Part shown: positions 1 through 6,124 of the stretch, piece by piece
Numbering within the stretch: position 1 is the stretch's first letter
How the letters are laid out: the number at the start of each line of letters is the position of its first letter
Source: an uncultured Mycoplasma sp.
GTDB taxonomy: Bacteria > Bacillota_I > Bacilli_A > RF39 > UBA660
DNA: 10,733 nucleotides
NCBI GenBank assembly: GCA_947388575.1
Contig: CANDSI010000020.1
Coordinates: 1 to 10,733, forward strand
Direction of reading: 5' to 3'
Made by a program: the position numbers and the translations under genes
Notes under the pieces: generated by a model
The model's database searches: none
What the model was told of the DNA's origin: nothing
The model's input: only the letters and a program-made list of their open reading frames with translations

Positions 1-1
1 T

Positions 2-85
2 GACCTAGATGATGATATATATGAATTATTTAAAAAATGTCATTTATTAAATATAACTGATGTAAACTCAACTTTTAATGAATAG
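2..85 (+). CDS. C-terminal end of an unidentified gene (cut by window edge)
   Basis: An open frame enters from the left edge and reads 27 codons (starting DLDDDIYELF, ending NSTFNE) to a TAG stop at 83-85. The amino-acid mix is that of an ordinary soluble, acidic protein end, and the frame is compatible with being the last codons of a rightward gene. A good promoter begins 17 bases after the stop, which fits a gene boundary. Too little is visible to name a family, and no terminator hairpin with a U-tract is evident between the stop and the next promoter. It could also be a chance open stretch. Confidence 0.45.
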   Translation, partial: DLDDDIYELFKKCHLLNITDVNSTFNE

Positions 86-101
86 CAATCAAATCATTTA
101 A

Positions 102-130
102 TTGAAATTATAAGAAAATTATGTTAAAAT
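102..130 (+). promoter_or_regulatory. Strong sigma-A-type promoter with extended -10
   Basis: TTGAAA at 102-107 and TAAAAT at 125-130 are separated by exactly 17 bases, and a TG one base before the -10 (122-123) makes it an extended -10. Transcription should start near 136-138, at the left arm of the first hairpin of the gene-free region. The nearest substantial gene begins only at 565, so the promoter makes either a leader of about 430 bases or an independent RNA. Confidence 0.65.
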
Positions 131-135
131 CAATT

Positions 136-508
136 TAGTAGGGTGTTTGTCATAAATGCCTACTACTTTGTGTAATGGACATTAACTTTTATTTCTTTAT
201 CATTGATAACTATGTTATCTTTGATAATAAAAATAATCGTTGATGTCTTTTTGTTTTCTCTAAAGAGGAAACTTATGATTTTCGAAATTACTTTCTTAAT
301 CACCAATAAAGAAGCACCTACTTTCTAACCAAAACCCCACTGGATTAAGGGAGATAAATAAATGTCTTAAATTAGCAGACACCAGTCCTAACGCAAGTTT
401 TACTTTATCTTAAAAAATACTAATAATCAAGTAATCTATTAATTTAGGGTAAGATTTTACTTATCCATGACAAAATATAACAATATTCGACTTAAATAAA
501 AAACAGAA
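136..508 (+). ncRNA. Candidate structured RNA or long leader, family not recognised
   Basis: This stretch holds no gene longer than 17 codons but is dense in inverted repeats. TAGTAGG (136-142) pairs with CCTACTA (159-165). TATCA-TT-GATAAC (198-210) pairs with GTTATC-TT-TGATA (214-226) around a 3-base loop with a symmetric internal loop. GTTTTCTC (253-260) pairs with GAGGAAAC (265-272) around TAAA. ACTGG (339-343) pairs with CCAGT (382-386), enclosing TTAAG (345-349)/CTTAA (366-370). GGGTAAG (447-453) pairs with CTTATCC (460-466). It starts at a strong promoter and ends before the superoxide reductase operon. I could not match it to tmRNA, RNase P RNA, 6S, SRP RNA, T-box or a common riboswitch. 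AT-rich DNA forms weak hairpins by chance, so an untranscribed or decayed region remains possible. Confidence 0.4.
275..328 (+). other. Possible 17-codon leader ORF with a good ribosome site
   Basis: ATG at 275 opens 17 codons (MIFEITFLITNKEAPTF) to TAA at 326-328. AGAGG at 264-268 lies 6 bases upstream, a normal Shine-Dalgarno distance. That ribosome site forms the right arm of the hairpin at 253-272, so its access could be controlled. A second start signal, AAGGGAG at 347-353 with ATG at 362, is followed by a single serine codon and then TAA at 368-370. Either could be a chance match. Together they hint at regulatory translation within a leader. Confidence 0.2.
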
Positions 509-557
509 CACTTCTTTTTTTAGCTAAAATATGATAAACTTAAATTAGAAAGAAGTG
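509..557 (+). promoter_or_regulatory. Control region of the superoxide reductase operon
   Basis: CACTTCTTT at 509-517 is the exact reverse complement of AAAGAAGTG at 549-557, and the right arm covers the probable ribosome site of the gene starting at 565. Between the arms lie a perfect 12-base palindrome, TTTTAGCTAAAA (518-529), and a -10-like TATGAT (530-535) without a clear -35. Two readings are possible. A transcript from the upstream promoter would form a hairpin that hides the ribosome site. Alternatively, a local promoter is controlled by a protein bound at the palindrome. The palindrome is not a convincing PerR or Fur box. Confidence 0.4.
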
Positions 558-564
558 AATAAAA

Positions 565-945
565 ATGCAAAGAAAATTTTTAATATGTAAAACTTGTGGC
601 AACTTAATTGAGATGATAATTGATAGTGGAGTTACACCTAAGTGTTGTAATAATGAAATGGTAGAAATAATTGCAAATACTACTGAAGCAGCAACAGAGA
701 AGCATATTCCTGTTATAGAAATAAATGAAGATATTGCTACTGTTACTATTGGAGAAACACTCCATCCAATGACCGAAGAACATTTTATCCCTTGGATTTA
801 TTTAGAAACAAATAAAGGCATCAGAAGAAAAAACTTAAAACCTAATGATGAACCAAAATGCGAATTTAAACTATTAAAGGACGAAAAAGTAATTAGTGCA
901 TATGCTTATTGTAATTTACATAGCCTATGGAAAAAAGAGTTATAA
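565..945 (+). CDS. dfx: Desulfoferrodoxin (superoxide reductase)
   Basis: This 126-residue cytoplasmic protein should reduce superoxide to hydrogen peroxide without releasing oxygen, taking electrons from rubredoxin-like donors. Residues 1-37 form a desulforedoxin-type rubredoxin fold with an FeCys4 site: C8, C11 and the adjacent pair C27-C28. The rest is the superoxide reductase domain, with iron ligands H47, H67, H73, C116 and H119 and the catalytic E-K pair just before H47. Both centres are complete, so it is a two-iron (class I) enzyme, and the length matches the family. The ATG follows a purine-rich stretch (GAAAGAAGTG). The next gene begins at the base after the stop codon, so the two are co-transcribed and probably translationally coupled. 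The enzyme points to an anaerobe or microaerophile. Confidence 0.95.
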   Translation: MQRKFLICKTCGNLIEMIIDSGVTPKCCNNEMVEIIANTTEAATEKHIPVIEINEDIATVTIGETLHPMTEEHFIPWIYLETNKGIRRKNLKPNDEPKCEFKLLKDEKVISAYAYCNLHSLWKKEL

Positions 946-1524
946 ATGGAATTAGAAAGAAAAACAATTGCAAGTGATGAAGAGTATTTAAGACAAGTAT
1001 CTAAACCTATAGATTTTAATAAAACTGATTGGCAAGAAGCGGCCAAAAAATTAGATGAGTTTTGTAAAAGCTATGATAATTGTTTAGCAATGGCATCGGT
1101 CCAACTAGGAATACCTTTACGTATGATATATTTAAAGAAAACTGATTTAAATCGATTAGAGGAAGATTATAACGAAGAAAAAATTATGATAAATCCTAAA
1201 GTTATTAATAGTTATGGTTTAACTACATACTGGGAAGCCTGTGCTAGTTGTCTTTCAAATACAGGGTTAGTAGAACGACCTTACAAAATTGAATTAGAGT
1301 ATTATGACATAGAAGGAAAAAAATACAAAGAAGTATTTGAAGGTTTTGCATCGACTGTTTTATCACACGAAATAGACCATTTAGATGGCATATTACACAT
1401 AGATATTGCAAGTGAAATCTTACAAATGGAAAAAGAAGAGAGAAAAGCTTGGCGAAAAACTCATCCATATAAAATCATAAGAAAAGATGGCGAGTACAAG
1501 CATCCTAAAAAAGACAAAAATTAG
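946..1524 (+). CDS. def: Divergent peptide deformylase
   Basis: The 192-residue product belongs to the metal-dependent deformylases that remove the formyl group from nascent proteins. Motif III is canonical, HEIDH at 141-145: metal ligands H141 and H145, catalytic E142. Motif II, normally EGCLS, reads EACAS at 97-101 and keeps the metal ligand C99. The alignment is fixed by the downstream VERPxKI. Motif I, normally GLAANQ, reads AMASVQ at 48-53 and keeps the glutamine. The lysine-rich C-terminus is usual for Firmicutes. The start ATG abuts the TAA of the superoxide reductase. Because two glycines are replaced, this may be a secondary deformylase with altered substrate preference; I cannot tell whether the genome has another. 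A terminator follows directly. Confidence 0.85.
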   Translation: MELERKTIASDEEYLRQVSKPIDFNKTDWQEAAKKLDEFCKSYDNCLAMASVQLGIPLRMIYLKKTDLNRLEEDYNEEKIMINPKVINSYGLTTYWEACASCLSNTGLVERPYKIELEYYDIEGKKYKEVFEGFASTVLSHEIDHLDGILHIDIASEILQMEKEERKAWRKTHPYKIIRKDGEYKHPKKDKN

Positions 1525-1553
1525 TAAAGTAAAAAACACTTTACTTTTTATTT
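1523..1553 (+). terminator. Rho-independent terminator of the dfx-def operon
   Basis: AGTAAAGT (1523-1530) pairs perfectly with ACTTTACT (1538-1545) around a 7-base loop and is followed by TTTT-A-TTTT. The left arm begins within the TAG stop of the deformylase gene. Confidence 0.8.
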
Positions 1554-1564
1554 TCCAAAATATT

Positions 1565-1573
1565 TGCTATAAT
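1565..1573 (+). promoter_or_regulatory. Extended -10 promoter of the AAA+/oxidoreductase pair
   Basis: TGC-TATAAT (TG at 1565-1566, TATAAT at 1568-1573) is a perfect extended -10. No good -35 is seen at the right distance, which is usual for extended -10 promoters. The ATG of the AAA+ gene lies 26 bases downstream, with AAGGTGA as ribosome site. Confidence 0.6.
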
Positions 1574-1599
1574 AATAATAGAAAATAAGGTGAAAAAAT

Positions 1600-2514
1600 A
1601 TGGATAATATAGGTATGTTAGAACGCTATGGAGAAGATTTAACTGATAAAGAGTATGTAACAGACCCTGCGATAGGTAGGGACTCCGAAATAAAGCAAAT
1701 GATACTAACACTTTTAACACCAGAGAAAAGTGCATTATTAGTTGGTAAACCAGGTATAGGTAAAACTGCTATAGTTGAAGGATTAGCCTATAGAATTATC
1801 AAAGGGTATGTGCCAGATGTATTACTTAATTATCGTATAATTAAAATTAATGTTAGTAGTTTAATAGGTTCAGCGAGTATTAATGGCGAAACAGAAAACC
1901 GAATGGATTTACTAGTAAGAGAACTAGCTACTAAAGAAAATGTAATAGTATTTATTGACGAAACTCATTTATTAATAAACAAAGATGGTGGCATGGATTT
2001 TGCTAATATGTTAAAAGCAGGGCTTGATAGAGGAACAATAAAAATGATTGGAGCAACTACCACTGAAGAATATGAGCATTACATATTAAGAGATAGAGCC
2101 TTTTTAAGACGTTTCCAGAAGATTGAAGTATTAGAAGCAGATAAAGATACCACAGTTCAAATACTTTTAGGAACATTACCAAAATTAGAAAAGAAAATAG
2201 GAGTTAGTTGTACATACACAGAATTTATAAAAGAAAGAATAATGCGCTTTATAGTTGAAATGACTGATGAATATAAAAGAGTATATGAAATAGCGTCTCG
2301 TTACCCAGATATATGTTTAACAATAGTATCTAATGCATTAACCTATGCACTTTATGATAATAAAAAGAATGTTACATTAAAGCATTTTTACAAAGCAATA
2401 TGTAGTGCTAAGAATATATATGAAGATGCAAAACTAAAAGAAATAGAAAGATTTAAAATCGAATTTCAAGATATAATAAGAGAAGAAGGAGTTGATTTAA
2501 ATGAAACAAATTAA
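1600..2514 (+). CDS. Stand-alone AAA+ ATPase of the ClpB/ClpC D1 type
   Basis: The 304-residue protein resembles the first ATPase module of Clp/Hsp100 unfoldases. Residues 23-30 (PAIGRDSE) match the entry motif. Walker A is GKPGIGKT at 49-56 and Walker [10 protein letters not shown] at 115-123 (D120, E121). Sensor 1 is GATTTEEY from 151, and the arginine finger region is [12 protein letters not shown] at 164-175. The C-terminal helical lid (about 205-270) is present. The N-domain, coiled-coil middle domain, D2 module and ClpP-binding loop of real ClpB/ClpC are absent, so it is not a normal protease partner. All ATPase residues are intact. It overlaps the next gene by 14 bases, so the two proteins probably act together. 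Its substrate cannot be read from the sequence. Confidence 0.8.
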   Translation: MDNIGMLERYGEDLTDKEYVTDPAIGRDSEIKQMILTLLTPEKSALLVGKPGIGKTAIVEGLAYRIIKGYVPDVLLNYRIIKINVSSLIGSASINGETENRMDLLVRELATKENVIVFIDETHLLINKDGGMDFANMLKAGLDRGTIKMIGATTTEEYEHYILRDRAFLRRFQKIEVLEADKDTTVQILLGTLPKLEKKIGVSCTYTEFIKERIMRFIVEMTDEYKRVYEIASRYPDICLTIVSNALTYALYDNKKNVTLKHFYKAICSAKNIYEDAKLKEIERFKIEFQDIIREEGVDLNETN

Positions 2515-3556
2515 AGTAGTCCAAATAGGCTGTGGCAAAATGAGTAAATATATTATGCGTTACATTTACGATTTAGGAGGAAAAGTAGTCGGCGCGGTAG
2601 ATATTTCTGAAAATATAATAGGAAAAGACATCGGAACTATTATGGAAACAGAAGCAAAGGGAATATCTATTAATGACATTTCTAGATTAAGTGAAGTTTT
2701 AGAAGATACAAAACCTGATATCGCTGTTATAACAACGTTAAGTTTTTTAAATGATATTGAAGATACAATAAGAACTTGTATAACTAAAAACGTTAATGTC
2801 ATAACAACATCAGAAGAATGTTTTTATGCCGAAAATTCCAACCCCACTTTATATAAAGAATTAGATATTTTAGCTAAAAGTCATAACGTAACAATAACAG
2901 GATGCGGTTATCAAGATATATTTTGGGGCAATATGATTTCCACAATAGCATCATCAACTCATAAAATAACAGGAATTAAAGGTAGCAGTTCTTATAATGT
3001 TGAAGATTATGGTATAGCATTAGCAAGAGCTCATGGTGCAGGTTTAAACTTAGAAGAATTTGAAAAAGATATAGCAAGCGCTGATAATATTAGTGCAGAT
3101 GAAAGAAAAGAACTAATAAATAATCGAAAGTTCAGCCCTTCTTATATGTGGAATACAGTAGGATGGTTAGCAGATAAATTAAAATTAACTCCTACAACAA
3201 TAAATCAAAAGTGCATACCTACAACATCTGAAATAGACATTCATAGTGATACATTAAATATGGATATCAAAGCTGGTTTAGCAACTGGTATGAGCGCAGT
3301 AGTTACTATGGAAACAGAAGAGGGAATAACAATTGAAGCCGAATGTATTGGTAAGGTTTATAGTGAAGAAGATTTTGATAAAAATGAATGGACAATATAT
3401 GGTGAACCAAATACAACTGTAACAATTAATAAACCATCAACAGTAGAACTTACCTGTGCAGACATAGCAAACAGAATACCAGATGTTATTAATGCTGAGC
3501 CAGGATTTATTTCTACAAGCAAAATGCCAGAACCTACATATAAAATAAAATATTAG
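2501..3556 (+). CDS. DapB/2,4-diaminopentanoate dehydrogenase-like NAD(P) oxidoreductase
   Basis: This 351-residue protein starts with a Rossmann nucleotide-binding motif, IGCGKM at 9-14, in a fold like the N-terminal domain of dihydrodipicolinate reductase (DapB). It is much longer than DapB (about 240-270) and close in length to the 2,4-diaminopentanoate dehydrogenases of clostridial ornithine fermentation, with which it shares the general layout, including a stretch of the kind [13 protein letters not shown] around 178-190. The exact substrate is uncertain: an amino-acid dehydrogenase or an unassigned member is equally possible. The ATG lies inside the end of the AAA+ gene, 9 bases after a strong AAGGAG (2486-2491), which supports this start and tight co-expression. 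A terminator follows at once. Confidence 0.65.
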   Translation: MKQIKVVQIGCGKMSKYIMRYIYDLGGKVVGAVDISENIIGKDIGTIMETEAKGISINDISRLSEVLEDTKPDIAVITTLSFLNDIEDTIRTCITKNVNVITTSEECFYAENSNPTLYKELDILAKSHNVTITGCGYQDIFWGNMISTIASSTHKITGIKGSSSYNVEDYGIALARAHGAGLNLEEFEKDIASADNISADERKELINNRKFSPSYMWNTVGWLADKLKLTPTTINQKCIPTTSEIDIHSDTLNMDIKAGLATGMSAVVTMETEEGITIEAECIGKVYSEEDFDKNEWTIYGEPNTTVTINKPSTVELTCADIANRIPDVINAEPGFISTSKMPEPTYKIKY

Positions 3557-3580
3557 CTTCTAAATACTTAGAAGTTTTTT
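3557..3580 (+). terminator. Rho-independent terminator after the oxidoreductase gene
   Basis: CTTCTAA (3557-3563) pairs perfectly with TTAGAAG (3568-3574) around ATAC and is followed by six T. The stem begins at the base after the TAG stop. It separates the operon from the CRISPR leader. Confidence 0.85.
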
Positions 3581-3584
3581 AATA

Positions 3585-3718
3585 ATTAAATCTGTCGACC
3601 TATAAAAAAGTAAAAAACATAGGAGTTCGACAGAAAAATTTAATAAAAAGTTTCGAAATATATAGAAATTTACATAAAAAATGTTATAATAAAATTGATT
3701 TTACAAGTAAAATCACCA
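3585..3718 (+). promoter_or_regulatory. CRISPR leader with two inverted repeats and a promoter
   Basis: The leader is very AT-rich. A long inverted repeat has TCTGTCGA-CCTAT at 3591-3603 and ATAGG-AGT-TCGACAGA at 3619-3634, extended outward by ATTAAAT (3585-3591) and ATTTAAT (3638-3644). An extended -10, TGT-TATAAT, lies at 3682-3690 without a clear -35 and would start the precursor crRNA near 3697. Next to the first repeat, GATTTTAC (3697-3704) and GTAAAATC (3707-3714) form a perfect palindrome with a 2-base centre, ending 4 bases before the array. The intact repeats on this side and decayed repeats at the far end show that this is the leader end. I infer that the palindromes mark sites for adaptation or transcription. 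Confidence 0.6.
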
Positions 3719-3852
3719 GTTTTAATCTTACTATACTAGAATTTAAAGACATGATGCCAATAAATAATATATAAAATTAAAATATGTTTTAATCTTACTA
3801 TACTAGAATTTAAAGACATGATGCCAATAAATAATATATAAAATTAAAATAT
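3719..3852 (+). repeat. Tandem duplication of a 67-base repeat-spacer unit
   Basis: Bases 3719-3785 and 3786-3852 are identical over all 67 positions, that is one repeat plus its 37-base spacer beginning ACATGATGCCAATAAATAAT. Duplication by recombination between repeats is the simplest explanation. An assembly artefact is possible but less likely at this length. Confidence 0.95.
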
Positions 3853-4207
3853 GTTTTAATCTTACTATACTAGAATTTAAAGATATCTAACACAAAAAAG
3901 TATTGTAGTAAATGTTTAGGTTTTAATCTTACTATACTAGAATTTAAAGTCTACCTGTTGTCTTGCAAATAATTCAATTTTCAATGTTTTAATCTTACTA
4001 TACTAGAATTTAAAGAAATCAGATGCTAAACCTCTTATTTGATTAAGTAGTGTTTTAATCTTACTATATTATAATTTAAATAATGTTAAAATAAATATAT
4101 TTACTGATAGTGCTAGTTTAATCTCGCTATATTAGAATTTAAAGTCATATAAAGTACAGGCGGTATTATCTACAATTGTTTAAATCTTACTATATTGAAA
4201 TTAATGA
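3719..4207 (+). CRISPR. CRISPR array, 8 repeats and 7 spacers, I-B-like repeat, no cas genes in window
   Basis: The repeat is 30 bases, beginning GTTTTAATCTTACTATA and ending GAATTTAAAG. Copies start at 3719, 3786, 3853, 3920 and 3986 (identical), 4052 (three changes), 4115 (about five changes) and 4178 (decayed after about 19 bases). Spacers are 37, 37, 37, 36, 36, 33 and 33 bases. The first two spacers (3749-3785 and 3816-3852) are identical. The repeat resembles clostridial I-B repeats, which start GTTTTA and end in ATGTAAAT-like handles, and 36-37-base spacers fit Cas6-processed type I better than type II (about 30). The processed 5' handle would be ATTTAAAG. Transcription should be rightward from the leader. 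With no cas gene here, it would need Cas proteins encoded elsewhere. The final repeat overlaps the stop codon of the convergent nuclease-helicase gene. Confidence 0.95.
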
Positions 4208-6060
4208 ATAGTATGACTACTTACTATTCTTTTTAAATGCTCTTGAAGTTTTTCATCACAGGCATACACATAACAACCTTTCATTCCTCTAGTAAGAAGA
4301 ACTCTATAAGTATTTCTAATAATAGTATCTGCTAGTTTTTCATATTTTTCTTTATCTTCTTTAAGTAACACTTGTAAACCATATAAAGACTTTTCTGTAG
4401 AAGCGCGTTTAGTATAATCAGTATAAAGTTTTCGGTCTTTAAAATATAAATCTGGACCAATAATAACTCCAACATAATCAAATTCTAATCCTTGAACATT
4501 ATAAATACAGCCAACTTCATTAATAGCATTTTCTCTAATAGCAAACTCCTCGCCATGTTTAAGATTCCAACTAAGAGAGAAATCACCAATTTTAATATCG
4601 TGATAATCTTGGTTATCAGCTTGTTTTGAATATCTATTCCAACAAAAACCAGCGAGTAATCTTGCATTATTAGAAGTGTTTTTCTTTTTTACGAGTTCAT
4701 AAAGTTTATGAGGTGTATCAATAACTCTAAAATCAAAATGGAAATTAATCTTATCTTTTTTATTATATAAAAAATTATCAATAAAATCTAAATAAGAATC
4801 ACTTCCATTACATCTAAATTGACTTACAAGTTCAAACTCATTAATATTAGCATCAAGTTCTTTAGCAAAATAAGAAATATTTTGAATAGTACCAATATCT
4901 TTTAAAGTAATAGCTTGATGTTCATCAACAAAAAATATGCTACATTTAGCTGCTTCAATAATTTCTTTAATTTGGTTTTCGCCGACATTATTTCTTATGC
5001 CTGATTTTTCTTGTAATCTATGGGCTTCATCAACTAATAAAAAATCATACTTATTAAGTCTTTCTCTAAAAAAGAAGCCTGAGCTTTTAAATAAATCATT
5101 AACACTAAAAGTGTTATCAGGGGTAGACAAAATATTTTTATAAACTTTTCGAGGAGCCATATTCTTTGAAACATAAGAGCCAACTAAACCAAGAGAAAGA
5201 AGTTCTCCAAGCGCATTTAAAGCTAGAACGGATTTACCAGTACCAGGGCCACCTTTAACAATAATAACTTGTTTTTTAATAGATTTATAAGCATTTAAAA
5301 CTATATTATTAATTTCTTCCATAATAACTTTTTGTTCATCAAGTAAAGTAAACTCTTTTTTACTTTGAAGCATATTATGAATAACATTAGTAAGTTTTTT
5401 AGTAGGTTTAACATCACTTTTATCTATCATGTTAATAACTTTTAAGTTATCCCCAAAACAAATATTATTTTCGAGCAAATATTTAAGTTCTAAAACATCA
5501 TTTTTGCCAAACATAAAAACTTTTTTATAATAAGGGTTATACTTATTATTGAATAAATCATCATCAAGTTTTAAATCATAGTTATGAAGATAAGCTATGG
5601 GAATAATACTAATATTTTCATTTTCAATCGCAACATTATAATTTAACAGAAGTTCTTTATAAGTTAGAACTTGATAAGCAGGATGTAAGACATTTTTTTC
5701 ATGTTTACCAATTAAAGTTCTAACACAAGCATCTTGACTTTTAGAAGTTTTAGCAAATTCCCACTGTTTTAGTTCAATTAAAGCAATAACTGGTTTATGG
5801 CTTATATCATAGCCGCTTATAACCACATCAATTCTTTTACTAGTAAGAGGAATACCATATTCAATTGTAATGCCAGCATTATCAGGAATAACTTCTAGAA
5901 TATCTTTTAAAAAAGGCAAACTATTCGCCCAACTTTTAATTTGACTAAGTTTAGTTTTTTTATTAAAAGTATCTTTATAAGCATCATAAACTTTATTACT
6001 AATAGTTTTATCATCAACATATTTAATAAAATCTTTTTTAATCATAGATAAAAGAATCAC
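4201..6060 (-). CDS. PD-(D/E)XK nuclease fused to a DUF2075 (Schlafen-like SF1) helicase
   Basis: The 619-residue protein is probably a cytoplasmic, ATP-driven nucleic-acid enzyme. Residues 60-140 look like a PD-(D/E)XK nuclease: E67, D78 in RIDVV, E96-L-K98, then Q130-xxx-Y134 as in RecB-type nucleases. The helicase occupies about 235-605: Walker A GGPGTGKS at 270-277, DEAH at 344-347, DEHQ at 379-382, QFR at 414-416, QGLE at 523-526 and the arginine motif YRVLLTRG at 585-592. The domain plan is that of Nhi-type nuclease-helicase phage defence proteins, as I recall them; a repair role is possible. Translation starts at GTG 6060, 8 bases after GGAG (6072-6069); an in-frame ATG five codons on lacks such a site. 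The gene has its own promoter and leader hairpin and converges on the CRISPR array. No leftward terminator is seen after the stop. Confidence 0.85.
   Translation of the reverse strand: MILLSMIKKDFIKYVDDKTISNKVYDAYKDTFNKKTKLSQIKSWANSLPFLKDILEVIPDNAGITIEYGIPLTSKRIDVVISGYDISHKPVIALIELKQWEFAKTSKSQDACVRTLIGKHEKNVLHPAYQVLTYKELLLNYNVAIENENISIIPIAYLHNYDLKLDDDLFNNKYNPYYKKVFMFGKNDVLELKYLLENNICFGDNLKVINMIDKSDVKPTKKLTNVIHNMLQSKKEFTLLDEQKVIMEEINNIVLNAYKSIKKQVIIVKGGPGTGKSVLALNALGELLSLGLVGSYVSKNMAPRKVYKNILSTPDNTFSVNDLFKSSGFFFRERLNKYDFLLVDEAHRLQEKSGIRNNVGENQIKEIIEAAKCSIFFVDEHQAITLKDIGTIQNISYFAKELDANINEFELVSQFRCNGSDSYLDFIDNFLYNKKDKINFHFDFRVIDTPHKLYELVKKKNTSNNARLLAGFCWNRYSKQADNQDYHDIKIGDFSLSWNLKHGEEFAIRENAINEVGCIYNVQGLEFDYVGVIIGPDLYFKDRKLYTDYTKRASTEKSLYGLQVLLKEDKEKYEKLADTIIRNTYRVLLTRGMKGCYVYACDEKLQEHLKRIVSSHTIH
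4206..4234 (+). terminator. Terminator of the CRISPR transcript, antisense inside the helicase gene
   Basis: GAATAGTA (4206-4213) pairs perfectly with TACTATTC (4222-4229) around an 8-base loop and is followed by TTTTT at 4230-4234. The U-tract exists only in the rightward direction, so it terminates the CRISPR precursor, not the leftward helicase transcript. It occupies the last codons of the helicase gene and begins within the decayed final repeat. Confidence 0.7.
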
Positions 6061-6075
6061 AACATCAACTCCAAC

Positions 6076-6112
6076 AAAAAGGCTAATAAAAACATCTAAG
6101 TCTTTACTAGCC
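6076..6112 (-). promoter_or_regulatory. Terminator-like hairpin in the 5' leader of the nuclease-helicase gene
   Basis: Read leftward, GGCTAGTAAA (6112-6103) pairs with TTTATTAGCC (6090-6081), 10 pairs with one G-U, around a 12-base loop, followed by TTTTT (6080-6076). It lies between the promoter at 6125-6153 and the ribosome site at 6069-6072. It is therefore placed as a transcription attenuator for the nuclease-helicase. It could instead stop read-through from upstream, but the gene upstream already has its own terminator. Confidence 0.55.
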
Positions 6113-6124
6113 CTTAATACCTAA

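Noticed and set aside
330..395. Cobalamin riboswitch-like words (CCCACTGG, later CCAGTC)
   Set aside because: The conserved core of the riboswitch is not found around them, and the downstream genes have no cobalamin link.
256..497. Resemblance to RNase P RNA (GAGGAAAC at 265, TAAGGGAGA near 346, ACAATATTCGACTTA near 480)
   Set aside because: The segments occur in the right order, but the universally conserved AAAGUC/GGCUU pairing of helix P4 is not present (AAACTT faces GACTTA), so this is probably coincidence.
3719..4207. Type II (Cas9) array, because the repeat starts GTTTTA
   Set aside because: The repeat is 30 rather than 36 bases, most spacers are 36-37 rather than 30, and no anti-repeat (tracrRNA) complementary to the repeat was found in the window.
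4937..5143. Rightward open frame of 68 codons inside the nuclease-helicase gene
   Set aside because: It is the antisense shadow of conserved helicase motifs, with no ribosome site or promoter.
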